The notes: generated by a model not told the origin, from the letters alone. Counted from the first letter of the stretch, positions 7,142 through 16,921 are shown. The stretch is DNA of 64,000 nt from Palsa-504 sp963789225 (GCA_963789225.1 CAWBKD010000005.1:293095-357094); one strand, 5' to 3'. Numbers and translations: made by a program.

Positions 7142-8577
7142 TCGCCCAGCTCGCGGCGCCGGCGGGCGACGAAGTCGTCAAGCTCGGCGCGGATCGCGTC
7201 GTCGAGGGGGGGCGGCGAGAAGTCGTCGAGCTTCTTGCGCCAGATGTCCCCGGCCCGGGCCGCGGTGTCCTTGGCGCCGAGCTTGAGCCAGCGCTCGAAG
7301 TTCGCGGTGGAGGACAGCATGGGCCGGTAGAAGCACTCGCGGAACCGCTCCATGGTGTGCGCCGCGCCGAGGAAGTGCCCGCCGTGCCCGACCTCCTGGT
7401 GGGCGCCGAACGCCAGGGACGCCTCGTCGATCTCCAGCGGCGTGAACTCTACCCGCAGCATCTTCAGCAGCTCGATGTCGATGATGAACTTCTCGTAGCA
7501 GCTGACCAGCCCGCCCTCCAGCCACCCGGCCGCGTGCATGACGAAGTTGGTGCCGGCCAGGAACGTCGGCAGCAGCGTCATCAGCGCCTCGTACGCGGAC
7601 TGCGCGTCCGCCGTCTGCGAAGAGTTCAGCCCGCCGCCGGTGCGGAACGGCAGCCCGTAGTGCCGCGCCAGCTGCCCGGTGCAGAACAGCCCGATGGCCG
7701 ATTCCGGGGTGCCGAAGGCCGGGGACCCCGATTGCATGTCGATGTTGGACAGGAAGGACCCGAAGATCACCGGGCAGCCCGGCCTGATCAGCTGGGCCAG
7801 GGCGATCCCGGACAGGGCCTCGGCGAGCTGCTGGACCAGCGCGGCCGGGATGGTCACCGGCGACATCGCCCCCATGAGCAGGAACGGCGTCAGGACCACG
7901 GGCTGGGCCGCGGCACAGTACTCGAACTGGGCGTCCAGCATCCGGTCGTCCCAGCGCAGCGGGGAGTTGCAGTTGATCAGCGAGATCGTCGCCGGCACCC
8001 GCTCGATCGCGTCCCGGCCGCCGAACAGGATCGACGTCATCGCGATCGTGTCGGCCGCGTTCGGACCGGAGACCACGTTGCCCATGTAGATCTTGTCGGT
8101 CAGCGTCTGCAGCGCGTAGATCATGTCCAGGTGCCGGGAGTCGAGCGGCGCGTCGTTCGGCTCGCAGATCACCCCGCCGGCCGAGTCGAGCTCGTCAAAC
8201 GCCTGGGACAAGCTGGCGAGCTGGCGGAAGTCCTGCAGCGTAGCCTCGCGGCGCACGTCGCCCTCGCGGACGAACGGGCAGCCGTACACCGCGCTGAACA
8301 CCATGTGGTCGCCGCCGATGTGCACGGTGTGCGCCGGGTTGCGCGCCTGCACGTCGAACTCGCGCGGGGCCTTGGCCACCTGCTCCATGACGAACTCCGG
8401 GTCGAGGTACACCACCTCGCCGTCCACCCGCTGGCCCGCCTTGGCGAACAGCTCGACCGCCTCCGGCTTGGCGAACTGGATGCCGATCTCGGAGACGATC
8501 CGGCGCCAGCCGCGGTCGAGCACGGCGATCGCGTCGGCGGAGAGGATCTCGTACCTCGGCATCGTGTTGACGAACAT
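7138..8577 (-). CDS. MttB-family (trimethylamine methyltransferase-like) corrinoid methyltransferase, non-pyrrolysine
   Basis: 479 residues of the MttB superfamily TIM barrel. Members transfer a methyl group from a quaternary amine to the Co(I) corrinoid of a partner protein. The archaeal trimethylamine enzymes contain an amber-encoded pyrrolysine; here the frame is uninterrupted by TAG, as in the MtgB (glycine betaine) type of bacterial homologues. The barrel region with FRTGGGLNSSQTADAQ and the HEVG/GHGGHFLGAAHT segment near the C terminus are typical. It is divergent from the operon encoding its likely corrinoid partner. A dimethylglycine dehydrogenase-like gene downstream makes glycine betaine a good substrate guess, but proline betaine or carnitine cannot be excluded. 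Confidence 0.9.
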   Translation of the reverse strand: MFVNTMPRYEILSADAIAVLDRGWRRIVSEIGIQFAKPEAVELFAKAGQRVDGEVVYLDPEFVMEQVAKAPREFDVQARNPAHTVHIGGDHMVFSAVYGCPFVREGDVRREATLQDFRQLASLSQAFDELDSAGGVICEPNDAPLDSRHLDMIYALQTLTDKIYMGNVVSGPNAADTIAMTSILFGGRDAIERVPATISLINCNSPLRWDDRMLDAQFEYCAAAQPVVLTPFLLMGAMSPVTIPAALVQQLAEALSGIALAQLIRPGCPVIFGSFLSNIDMQSGSPAFGTPESAIGLFCTGQLARHYGLPFRTGGGLNSSQTADAQSAYEALMTLLPTFLAGTNFVMHAAGWLEGGLVSCYEKFIIDIELLKMLRVEFTPLEIDEASLAFGAHQEVGHGGHFLGAAHTMERFRECFYRPMLSSTANFERWLKLGAKDTAARAGDIWRKKLDDFSPPPLDDAIRAELDDFVARRRRELGD

Positions 8578-8663
8578 CGCTCAGCCTTTCCGGGGGACCT
8601 GCGGGTCAAAGGTCTGGAACTTGACCGATTTTAGACCGGCTCCTACGATCACATAGTAGAACT

Positions 8664-8693
8664 AGGTCCCATAAAGTGGAACCTGCGGGACCT
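8664..8693. promoter_or_regulatory. Inverted repeats in the mttB-like/iclR-2 divergent promoter region
   Basis: AGGTCCC (8664-8670) is the exact reverse complement of GGGACCT (8687-8693). Between them lies GGAACCT (8678-8684), a 6-of-7 match that forms a tighter palindrome with a 7-bp spacer. The repeats lie 33 bp upstream of the IclR start at 8726 and about 90 bp from the mttB-like start. A likely operator for the IclR protein governing both directions. No B12-box or cobalamin-riboswitch fold was recognised here. Confidence 0.5.
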
Positions 8694-8725
8694 GCGTCGC
8701 GCACGAACACGAACGGAAACCCCGG

Positions 8726-9511
8726 ATGAGTAACCAGAACGGCACCCAGGCGGTCGACCGGGCGGCTCGGCTGCTCGCGGAGGTCGTGCACTCGGCGGAC
8801 CCGATGACGTTCACCGGGCTGAGCGCCGCCACCGGGCTGGCCAAGTCCACCACGTCCCGCCTGCTGCTCGCGCTCGAGCGCAACGGGCTGGTCCGCCGCG
8901 ATGACCACGGCCGGTTCCTGCCCGGCGAGATGTTCGTCAGCTTCGCCTGGCGCGGCGGGGCCGAGGCCGGCCTGGTCGCGGTGGCCCAGCCGTTCCTCGA
9001 GCGGCTCGGCAAGGCGACCGGCGAGACGATCAACCTCGGCGTGGTCAGCAACGGGCTGGTGGAGCAGATCGCCCAGGTGGACAGCACCTACTTCATCGGC
9101 GGCACCAACTGGGTCGGGCTGTCGGTGCCGCTGCACTGCTCGGCGCTGGGCAAGGTCCTGCTCGGCTACGGCGTGGCTCAGCTGCCGCAGGACAAGCTGG
9201 AACGGCGCACCGACAAGACCATCACCAGCGAGGCCGCGCTGCGGGCCGAGCTGGCCGGCGTGCGCGCCCGCGGGTACGCGATCACCGACGAGGAGCTCGA
9301 GCCGGGCCTGATCGCGGTGGCCGCGCCGGTGCACGGCTTCGACGGCGCCGTGGTCGCGGCGCTCTCGGTGTCGGCCCCGGCTTCCCGGATGACCAGGGAG
9401 CGGGTGAGCGCGACCGCCGGGTACTGCGTCGCCGAGGCCGCGGGCCTGTCTGCGGTCCTCGGCTACCGGCAGCGGGCGTCCAGGCAGAACCGGAAGGCGG
9501 GTGCGGCGTGA
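8726..9511 (+). CDS. IclR-family transcriptional regulator, first gene of corrinoid operon
   Basis: 261 residues with the N-terminal winged helix (TQAVDRAARLLAEVV, KSTTSRLLLALERNGLV) and C-terminal effector domain (GETINLGVV, CSALGKVLLGYG, GLIAVAAPVHG). Its stop overlaps the start of the corrinoid protein gene by 4 bp (GTGA), so it is translated with the operon and probably autoregulated. Not a close copy of the first IclR protein. The ligand may be the methylated amine or its demethylated product. Confidence 0.93.
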   Translation: MSNQNGTQAVDRAARLLAEVVHSADPMTFTGLSAATGLAKSTTSRLLLALERNGLVRRDDHGRFLPGEMFVSFAWRGGAEAGLVAVAQPFLERLGKATGETINLGVVSNGLVEQIAQVDSTYFIGGTNWVGLSVPLHCSALGKVLLGYGVAQLPQDKLERRTDKTITSEAALRAELAGVRARGYAITDEELEPGLIAVAAPVHGFDGAVVAALSVSAPASRMTRERVSATAGYCVAEAAGLSAVLGYRQRASRQNRKAGAA

Positions 9512-10173
9512 CACGCGAGGAACTGCTCAGCCAGCTGTACGACGACACGCTGGTCGGGAACGCACCCGCCGTCCTCGACCTGACCAACCAGGGCCTGGCC
9601 CAGGGGATCGGTCCGGAGGAGCTGCTGTACGAGGCGCTGATCCCGTCGCTGGAGGAGGTGGGCGCCCGGTTCGAGCGCGGCGACTTCTTCGTGCCCGAGA
9701 TGCTCATCGCGGGCAAGGCGATGGCCGGCGCGCTGGAGATCCTGCGCCCGCTGCTGGCCGAGACCGGGGTCGAGACCATCGGCACGATCGTGATGGGCAC
9801 GGTCAAGGGCGACGTGCACGACATCGGCAAGAACCTGGTCAACATCATGTTCGAGGGCGCCGGGTTCCAGGTCATCGACCTGGGCGTGCAGGTCGCGCCT
9901 GAGAAGTTCGTCGACGCGGTCCGCGAGCACAAGCCGGACATCGTCGGATTCTCCGCGTTCCTGACCACGACGATGCCGATGTTCAAGGCGAACATCAACG
10001 CGCTGCAGAAGTCCGGGCTGCGCGACCAGGTCATCGTGATGGTCGGCGGCGCCCCGGTCACCCAGGAGTACGCCGACGTGGTAGGCGCGGACGGGTACGC
10101 GGCCGATGCGTCGGCGGCCGTGGTCCGGGCCAAGGAACTGCTGCAGCGCCGCAGGGCGCTGGCCAGCGCCTGA
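9508..10173 (+). CDS. Corrinoid (B12-binding) methyl-carrier protein, MtgC/MttC-like
   Basis: 221 residues. An N-terminal four-helix cap domain (about 1-88) precedes a Rossmann B12-binding domain with the base-off/His-on signature D102-x-H104-x-x-G107 (DVHDIG) and VGGAPV near the C terminus. It accepts the methyl group from the MttB-like enzyme and passes it to the methyl-THF methyltransferase encoded next. GTG start overlapping the iclR stop; 30 bp to the next gene. Size is standard for MtgC/MtbC/MttC proteins. Confidence 0.95.
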   Translation: MTREELLSQLYDDTLVGNAPAVLDLTNQGLAQGIGPEELLYEALIPSLEEVGARFERGDFFVPEMLIAGKAMAGALEILRPLLAETGVETIGTIVMGTVKGDVHDIGKNLVNIMFEGAGFQVIDLGVQVAPEKFVDAVREHKPDIVGFSAFLTTTMPMFKANINALQKSGLRDQVIVMVGGAPVTQEYADVVGADGYAADASAAVVRAKELLQRRRALASA

Positions 10174-10203
10174 CGAAACCCGAGCGCCTGAGGGGAACCA
10201 ACC

Positions 10204-11097
10204 GTGCACACCATCCTGTCCTCGGCGACCAAGACGGTGCGGATCGGCGACGACCAGCCGTTCGCCATCATCGGCGAGCGGATCAACCCGACCGGCAGGA
10301 AGATCTTCCAGCTCCAGCTGCGCAACGGCGACCTGTCCCGCGTCGAGATCGACGTCAAGGAGCAGGCGGACGGCGGGGCCATGCTCCTCGACGTGAACAT
10401 GGGCACCCCGCTGGCCGACGAGGCCGAGCTGATGACGCGGGCCGTCACGCTGATCCAGGGACTGACCGACCTGCCGCTGGTCATCGACTCCTCGATCATC
10501 GAGGTCCTCGAGGCGGGCCTGGCCGCCTACCAGGGCAAGGCGCTGGTCAATTCGGTCACCGCCGAGGACGAGCGGATGGAGGCGATCCTGCCGCTGGTGA
10601 AGAAGTACGGCGCCGCGGTCATCGGCCTGCCGAACGACGAGGAGGAGATCCCCGAGGAACCGGCCCGCCGCGTCGAGCTGGCCCGCAAGCTCATCCACGT
10701 CGCCACCGAGAAGTACAAGATCGCCATCGAGGACATCGTCATCGACCCGCTGGCCATGCCGGTCGGCGCGGACACCCTGCACCCGAGCAGGACGCTCGAG
10801 ACGATCGCCATGCTGAAAGACGAGTTCGGGGTGAACACGACGCTGGGCGCGTCGAACGTGAGCTTCGGCATGCCGGACCGGCACTCGATCGCCGCCACGT
10901 TCCTGCCCATCGCGATCAGCCACGGCTTGACCAGCGCGATCATGGACGCGCGCTCGCCGCAGATCGTCCGCGCGGTCAAGGCCGCCGACCTGGTCCTGAA
11001 CCGCGATGACTGGGGCGCGGCCTGGATCGCCGCCCACCGGGCCCAGCAAGCCAGGGAGCAAGCAGCAGCCCAAGCGCAGCAGGCCGGTCGCCCGTGA
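10204..11097 (+). CDS. Methylcorrinoid:tetrahydrofolate methyltransferase (pterin-binding, MtgA/AcsE-like)
   Basis: 297 residues of the pterin-binding TIM-barrel family also found in MetH and AcsE. Visible are the N-terminal IGERINPTGRK motif, GGAMLLDVNMGTP, the strand PLVIDSSIIEVLE, and ALVNSVTAED; these form the THF pocket. It would transfer methyl from the corrinoid protein to THF, giving 5-methyl-THF. GTG start at 10204; its stop overlaps the following gene by 4 bp. Fits between the corrinoid carrier and the activation protein as in mtgBCA-type clusters. Confidence 0.93.
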   Translation: MHTILSSATKTVRIGDDQPFAIIGERINPTGRKIFQLQLRNGDLSRVEIDVKEQADGGAMLLDVNMGTPLADEAELMTRAVTLIQGLTDLPLVIDSSIIEVLEAGLAAYQGKALVNSVTAEDERMEAILPLVKKYGAAVIGLPNDEEEIPEEPARRVELARKLIHVATEKYKIAIEDIVIDPLAMPVGADTLHPSRTLETIAMLKDEFGVNTTLGASNVSFGMPDRHSIAATFLPIAISHGLTSAIMDARSPQIVRAVKAADLVLNRDDWGAAWIAAHRAQQAREQAAAQAQQAGRP

Positions 11098-12945
11098 CGG
11101 TTACCGACGACGTAGCACAAACGCCCGTTCGGGTAAATCTGCTCTTCAACGAGCGGCCCGTCCGGGTTCCGTACGGCGTGACGCTGTTCGACGCGGCCAG
11201 CTGGAACGGGATCGCGATCGACTCCACCTGCGGCGGGCACGGGACGTGCAAGAAGTGCCGGATCAGGATCGCCGATGACGCCCCCGTGCCGTCCAGCCTG
11301 GACGTCCGGGCGTACACCGCCGAGGAGCTGAAGCAGGGCTGGCGGCTGGCCTGCCGGACCATCGCGACGCAGGACACGGCCGTCGAGGTGCCCCCGCTGA
11401 CCACCCGCCCCAAGGCCGCCACCGTCGGCGTGGGCCGGCAGGTCATCCTCCGCCCCGCCGTGCAGAAGCGGTACCTGGAACTCGCCGAGCCGACCCTGGC
11501 CGACCAGGCCAGCGACCTGGAACGGGTGCTCGCGCAGCTCGATGACCTCGAGCCGAGGGCCGAGCTGTCCGTGCTGAAGACCCTCGGCCGGACGCTGCGC
11601 GCGGCCGACTACAAGGTCACCGCGGTGGTCGTCGACGACGTGCTGATCGACGGTCGAGCCCGGCGACACGACGCAACGCCGGTTCGGCCTCGCCTTCGAC
11701 CTCGGCACCACCACGGTGGTGGCCACCCTGCTCGACCTGTCCACCGGGACCCCGGTGGCGGTGGAGTCCACGCTGAACAAGCAGCAGCCGTTCGGCGCCG
11801 ACGTGATCACCAGGATCAGCGCCACGATGATGGACCCGGGCGCGCTGGACAAGCTGCAGCAGCTCGCGCAGGAAACCATGGCCGAGCTGGCCCGGGCCGT
11901 CTGCGCGGCGGGCGAGGTCGCGCCGCACGAGGTGTACGAGGTAGCGCTGGCCGGCAACGCCACCATGACCGCCATCGCGCTCGGCATCGACCCCGAGCCG
12001 CTCGGCATGGCCCCGTTCATCTTGTCCACCCGGCTGTTCCCCGAGGTGCTCGCCGCCGACCTGGGCCTGTCGGCGCACCCCAGGGCGCGTGCGGTGGTGT
12101 TCCCGGCGTTCGGCGCCTACGTGGGCGGCGACATCACGGCCGGGCTGCTGGCCAGCGGGATGGACCGGGACGCCCGGGTCAGGCTGTTCATCGACATCGG
12201 GACCAACTGCGAGATCGTCCTCGGCAACCGGGACTGGCTGCTGGCCACCGCCGCCCCGGCCGGGCCCGCTTTCGAGGGCGCCGCGATCCGGTGCGGGATG
12301 CGCGCCGCCGACGGCGCCATCGAGGTGGTCACCATGACCGCGGCCGAGCTGAGCCTTAAGGTGATCGGCGACGCCGAGCCGCTGGGGCTGTGCGGCTCCG
12401 GCCTGGTCGACGCGGTGACCGGCCTGGTCAGGACCGGCCTGCTCGAGGAGTCCGGCCGGTTCATCTCCGAGGAAGAGGCCAGGGCCAAGGTGCCCGGCCT
12501 GGCCGACCGGCTGACCAGGGTCGGGCAGGAACGGGTCTTCGTGCTGCACTGGCGGGGATCGCCGCAGGACAGCATCTACCTGTCCCAGCGCGACGTCCGC
12601 GAGCTGCAGTTCGCCAAGGCGGCGATCGCCACCGGCTGGCGCGTCCTGCTGGAGGAGGCCGGGCTCACCGAGGACGACGTCAAACAGGTGCTGCTGGCCG
12701 GGTCGTTCGGCAGCTACCTGTCGGCCGCCAGCGCGATCAGGATCGGGCTGGTCCCGAAGGTGCCGGTGCTGCGCGTGGTGTCGGCCGGGAACGTGGCCGG
12801 CGAGGGCGCGAAGATGGCGCTGCTCAGCCTGCGCGAGCGGGCGGGCGGCCTGGCGCTGCTTGAGGAGGTGAGGTATGTCGAGCTCTCCGACCGGTCCGGG
12901 TTCAACGACCAGTTCATCGAGCAGCTGCCCTTCCCGCGGGCTTGA
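11094..12945 (+). CDS. Corrinoid reactivation protein (RACo/RamA type, 2Fe-2S plus ASKHA), with +1 frameshift
   Basis: Reading through one apparent extra G at 11652/11653 gives about 616 residues. The N-terminal ferredoxin domain has cysteines C46, C52, C55 and C87 (C-x5-C-x2-C) for a 2Fe-2S cluster. A linker follows, then the DUF4445 ASKHA domain beginning FGLAFDLGTTTVVATLLD, with DIGTNCEI and LLAGSFGSYL. The family uses ATP to drive reduction of inactive Co(II) corrinoid proteins. Upstream of the shift the frame ends VVVDDVLID; downstream it resumes VEPGDTT in the +1 frame. Either a sequence error or a real lesion: without it the cluster has all expected parts. Confidence 0.85.
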
Positions 12946-13525
12946 CGTCCTCGCCTGCGGGGCGCTGGCCGGGCACGTCCGCGAGATCGTGGCGCGCCGC
13001 GGGTGGCCGGTCGCCGTCCGGTCCCTGCCCGCGGTGCTGCACAACCGGCCGCAGAAGATAACCCTTTTGGCCGAACGACTCGTGACCTCGGCCCTGGGAT
13101 CAGGCCGGAGGGTCGCGCTGGCCTACGCCGACTGCGGGACCTACGGCGGGTTGGACGCCCTGTGCGCCACGTACGGCGTCCGCCGCCTGCCCGGCCTGCA
13201 CTGCTATGACGTCTTCGCCGGGCCGTCGCAGGTGGCGGCGATGTTCGAGGCCGAGCCAGGTACTTACGTGCTCACCGACTTCCTGCTGCGCAGCTTCGAC
13301 CGGAGCGTGCTGGCGGAGCTCGGGCTTGATCGGCACCCGGAGCTCTGGGGAGACTACTTCGGGCACTACCGCCGGCTGGTCTGGCTGGCGCAGGAGCCCT
13401 CGCCTGCGCTGGAGGCCGAGGCGGACCGGGTCGCGGCGCTGTTCGGGCTCCCGCTGACACGGGTCGACACCGGGGTCGGCCGGCTGGAGAAGGCCCTCGC
13501 TTCGCTGGTGGAGGAGGCGTTATGA
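12875..13525 (+). CDS. DUF1638 family protein
   Basis: 216 residues of DUF1638, with VLACGALAGHVREI, LPAVLHNRPQKI and the ADCGTYGG motif. The function is not known. The gene family is often found next to corrinoid methyltransferase genes, including in methanogens. ATG 12875 is supported by GAGGAGG 8 nt upstream, so it overlaps the activation-protein gene by 71 bp; the resulting N-terminal 20 residues are Ser/Thr/Pro-rich and probably unstructured. Conserved Cys and His residues suggest a metal or corrinoid role (inference). Its stop overlaps the next start by 4 bp. Confidence 0.88.
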   Translation: MSSSPTGPGSTTSSSSSCPSRGLDVLACGALAGHVREIVARRGWPVAVRSLPAVLHNRPQKITLLAERLVTSALGSGRRVALAYADCGTYGGLDALCATYGVRRLPGLHCYDVFAGPSQVAAMFEAEPGTYVLTDFLLRSFDRSVLAELGLDRHPELWGDYFGHYRRLVWLAQEPSPALEAEADRVAALFGLPLTRVDTGVGRLEKALASLVEEAL

Positions 13526-14373
13526 GCTCGCTGGACGCCCTGCTGCGGGACCCCAGGTACGAGGTGTTCCCGGCCAAGGGCACCGAACAGGCCGTGCTGG
13601 AGTCGGTGCCGCGCGGGATGACCGTGACCGTCACCGCGTCGCCGGTAAAGGGCCTGGACCCGACGATCGACCTCGCCGAGAAGCTGGCCGCCCATGGTTA
13701 CCGGGTCGTCCCGCACCTCGCCGCGCGCTCGGTGACCGGCTCCGAGCACCTGACGGAGATCGTCGCGCGGCTGAAGGCGCTCGGCGTGGACGACGTGTTC
13801 GTGCCGGGCGGGGACGCGACGCACCCGGCCGGGCCGTTCGACAGCGCGCTGCCGCTGCTGGAGCGGCTGGCCGAGATGGGCAGCCCGTTCAGCCGGATCG
13901 GGATCACCGGCTACCCGGAGAGCCACCCCAAGATCCACGACGACATCACCATCCAGGCGATGTGGGACAAGCGCAAGTACGCCAGCTACATCGTGAGCAA
14001 CGTGTGCTTCGACGCGGGCCAGCTCAGCCGGTGGATCCAGCGCATCAGGGCCCGGGGCATCACCCTGCCGCTGTACGTGGGGCTGGCCGGGCCGGCCGAG
14101 CGCACCCGCCTGCTGCGGATGGCGGCGGTGGCGGGCGCGTCGGAGTCGGCCAGGTTCATCAGCAGGCACCCCAGCTGGATCCTGCGGTTCTGGGTGCCCG
14201 GCGGGTACAGCCCGGACCGGCTGCTCGACCGCGCGGCCGGCGTCCTGACCGCACCCGACTCGGGCGTGGTCGGACTGCACCTGTTCACGTTCAACCAGCT
14301 CCAGCAGACCGAGCACTGGCGCAGGGCGGCCCTGGAGCGAACCGGCATCGACAAACCACTACTGGCGGGTTGA
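13522..14373 (+). CDS. Methylenetetrahydrofolate reductase-like protein (MetF family)
   Basis: 283 residues with the MetF TIM-barrel pattern: VTVTASPVKGLD, YRVVPHLAAR, DDVFVPGGDA, GITGYPESHPKI and IVSNVCFDAGQL. These line the FAD and folate sites. In this operon it most likely works in the oxidative direction, turning 5-methyl-THF from the corrinoid pathway into 5,10-methylene-THF. The electron acceptor is not evident from sequence. Coupled by 4-bp overlap to DUF1638 and 5 bp from the dehydrogenase gene. Confidence 0.88.
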   Translation: MSSLDALLRDPRYEVFPAKGTEQAVLESVPRGMTVTVTASPVKGLDPTIDLAEKLAAHGYRVVPHLAARSVTGSEHLTEIVARLKALGVDDVFVPGGDATHPAGPFDSALPLLERLAEMGSPFSRIGITGYPESHPKIHDDITIQAMWDKRKYASYIVSNVCFDAGQLSRWIQRIRARGITLPLYVGLAGPAERTRLLRMAAVAGASESARFISRHPSWILRFWVPGGYSPDRLLDRAAGVLTAPDSGVVGLHLFTFNQLQQTEHWRRAALERTGIDKPLLAG

Positions 14374-14378
14374 CATCC

Positions 14379-16917
14379 ATGACTGATTTCCCGGCCCGGG
14401 CCAGCGCCGTCATCATCGGCGCCGGCATCGTCGGCAACAGCCTCGTTCACCACCTCGCGCTGCTCGGCTGGCGGGACCTGGTCCTCGTGGACAAGGGCCC
14501 GATGCCGAATCCGGGCGGCTCCACCGGGCACGCGTCGAACTTCATCTTCCCGATCGAGTACTCCAAGATGATGTTCGAGCTGACGAAGGACAGCACCGAG
14601 CAGTACACCGAGCTCGGCGTGTTCACGCAGAGCGGCGGGCTCGAGGTCGCGCGTACCCCGGAGCGGATGCAGGAGCTGCGCCGGCGCTGCTCCCAGGCCA
14701 AGTCGTGGGGGATCCCGGCCGAGATCTGTTCACCCGGCGAGGTGAACAAGCTGGTGCCCTACCTGGACGAGTCGGTCATCCTGGGCGGCGCGCACTTCCC
14801 CACCGTGGGCGTGGTCGACTCGCTGCGGGCCGGCACGCTGATGCGGGAGCGGGCTTTGCAATCCGGCGCGCTGACTGTGCTGGCGGGCACCGAGGTGTAC
14901 GGCATCTCGGTTTCCGACGGTGCTGGCCTGGCCGGCGGTGCCGGCGGGCGCGTGCGCGGGGTGACGACCAGCGCGGGGGAGATCTCGACGGACAACGTGG
15001 TGATCTGCTGTGGCGTCTGGTCGCCGCGGATCGCGCGGATGGCCGGGGCCAGGCTGGCTCTGACCCCGGTCGTGCACCAGATGATCAGCGTGGGGCCGAT
15101 CGCGCTGTTCGCCGACACGCCGGGGGAGATCTTCTACCCGATCGTCCGGGACGTGGACACCAACATGTACGAGCGCCAGCACGGCGGCGACATGGAGGTC
15201 GGCTCGTACGCGCACCGCCCGATCGTCGTCCCGCCCGACGAGATCCCGTCGATCGAGGAGTCGGTGCTCTCGCCGACCGAGCTGCCGTTCACCCAGGACG
15301 ACTTCGACCCGCAGCTGGCCGAGGCGCTCGAGCTGATGCCGGACCTGCTGGGCGACGAGCGGGCCGGGATCAGGTACGCGATCAACGGGCTGATCTCCAT
15401 GACGCCCGACGGCCACCCGCTGCTCGGCGAGATGCCGGAGGCCAGGGGCCTCTGGGCGGCCGCGGCCAGCTGGATCAAGGAGGGGCCGGGCTGCGGGCGT
15501 GCGGTGGCCGAGCTCATGTCGGGCCGGGTGCCGACGGTCGACGTGCACGAGGCCGACGTGGCCAGGTTCTACCCGCACCAGCGCACCACCGCGCACGTGG
15601 TCGCGCGGGCACGCGAGGGCTTCAACAAGATGTACGGGATCGTCCACCCGGCCGAGCAGTGGGAGTCCAGCCGGCCGGTCCGCCTCAGCCCGGTGTACGA
15701 GCGGGAGCGTGCGCTGGGCGCCTTCTTCTACGAGACCGCGGGCTGGGAGCGGCCGTTCTGGTACTCCTGCAACGCTGCGCTGCTCGAGCGGTACGCCGGG
15801 CGGCTGATGGAGCGGCCCGCGGAGTGGGAGTCCCGCTGGTGGTCGCCGGTCATCAACGCCGAGCACCTGGCCATGCGCGACGCCTGCGCGCTGGTCGACC
15901 TGTCCGCGTTCGCCATCTTGGAGATATCCGGGCCTGGTGCGCTTGAGGCGGCGCAGAACCTGTCGGTCGCCCAGGTGAACGTGGCGAACGGCCGCGTGGT
16001 CTACACGTCCTGGCTGGATTCCAACGGCGGGTTCCGGGCCGACCTGACCGTCATGCGGCTGGCCCCGGACCGGTTCCGGGTGGTGACCGGCGGCGCGACC
16101 GGGCGGAGCGACGCCAAGTGGATCCTTGACCACCTGCCGGCCGGCGCCTCGCTGGCCGACCTGACCTCGGCCTGGACCACGATCGGGCTGTGGGGCCCGC
16201 GGGCCAGGGACGTCCTGGCCTGCGTGACGGCCGACGACGTGTCGCACGCCGGGTTCGGCTTCGGCACCTGCCGCGAGATCGAGGTCGGCAACGTCGTCGT
16301 CCTCGCCTCGCGCATCTCCTACGTGGGGGAACTCGGCTGGGAACTGCACGCGCCGATCGAGGAGGGCGCCCGGCTGTGGGACATCCTCTGGGAGGCCGGG
16401 CAGCCGCACGGGCTGGTCCCCGCGGGCATCGGCGTGTACGGCACCACCGGGCGGCTCGAGAAGGGGTACCGCGCCTTCGGCGCCGAGCTCACCCCCGACT
16501 ACACCCTGACCGAAGCCGGCATGACCAGGCCCAAGGTCAAGGAGCAGGCGTTCATCGGCAAACAGGCGTACCTGCGGCAGCGGGAGGAGCCGCCGGCCGC
16601 GATCTTGTGCACGCTGACCGTGGACTCGCACGCGTCGGCGGACGGAACGCCGCGCTACATGCTCGGCGGCGAGCCGATCCTGTCCCCGGCCGGGGAGCGC
16701 CTGGTCGACGCCAAGGGCCGGCCCTCGTACGTGACCAGCGCCGGGTCGGGCCCGTCGGTGGGCAGCTCACCTGCTGATGGCCTACCTGCCGCCGGAGTAC
16801 GCCGTCGAGGGCGGGTCGCTGCTGGTGGAGTACATGGGCGAGCAGTACCCGGTCACGGTCGCGGTGGCCGGCTCCACCCCGCTGTTCGACCCCGGCAACG
16901 AGCGGGTCAGGAGCTAG
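14379..16917 (+). CDS. Dimethylglycine/sarcosine dehydrogenase-like FAD-GcvT protein, with +1 frameshift near 3' end
   Basis: About 845 residues once an extra T at 16767 is skipped. The N-terminal FAD domain has GAGIVG (14-19) and GGSTGHAS, whose H51 aligns with the histidine that carries covalent FAD in DMGDH and sarcosine dehydrogenase. The C-terminal half is a GcvT/aminomethyltransferase domain that binds THF and captures formaldehyde as methylene-THF. After GSGPSVG the frame slips; the +1 frame completes the normal GcvT ending (HLLMAYLPPEY to VRS). Without correction it ends 62 nt later with an unrelated tail. Likely acts on N-methyl groups with ETF as electron acceptor, encoded directly downstream. 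Confidence 0.87.
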
Positions 16918-16921
16918 CCCG

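Noticed and set aside
7138..8577. Pyrrolysine (amber) read-through in the MttB-like gene
   Set aside because: The frame is complete to the C terminus without an in-frame TAG, so it belongs to the non-pyrrolysine branch.
8578..8725. Cobalamin riboswitch ahead of the corrinoid operon
   Set aside because: No B12-box-like sequence or suitable fold was found in the 148-bp gap; only inverted repeats of operator type.
14730..16631. Very long antisense open frames, e.g. opposite the DMGDH-like gene, and also at 9463-11073, 21770-23686 and 23947-25695
   Set aside because: Mirror frames of genuine high-GC genes; the other strand has clear families and codon bias, while these encode low-complexity Arg/Gly/Val-rich sequence.
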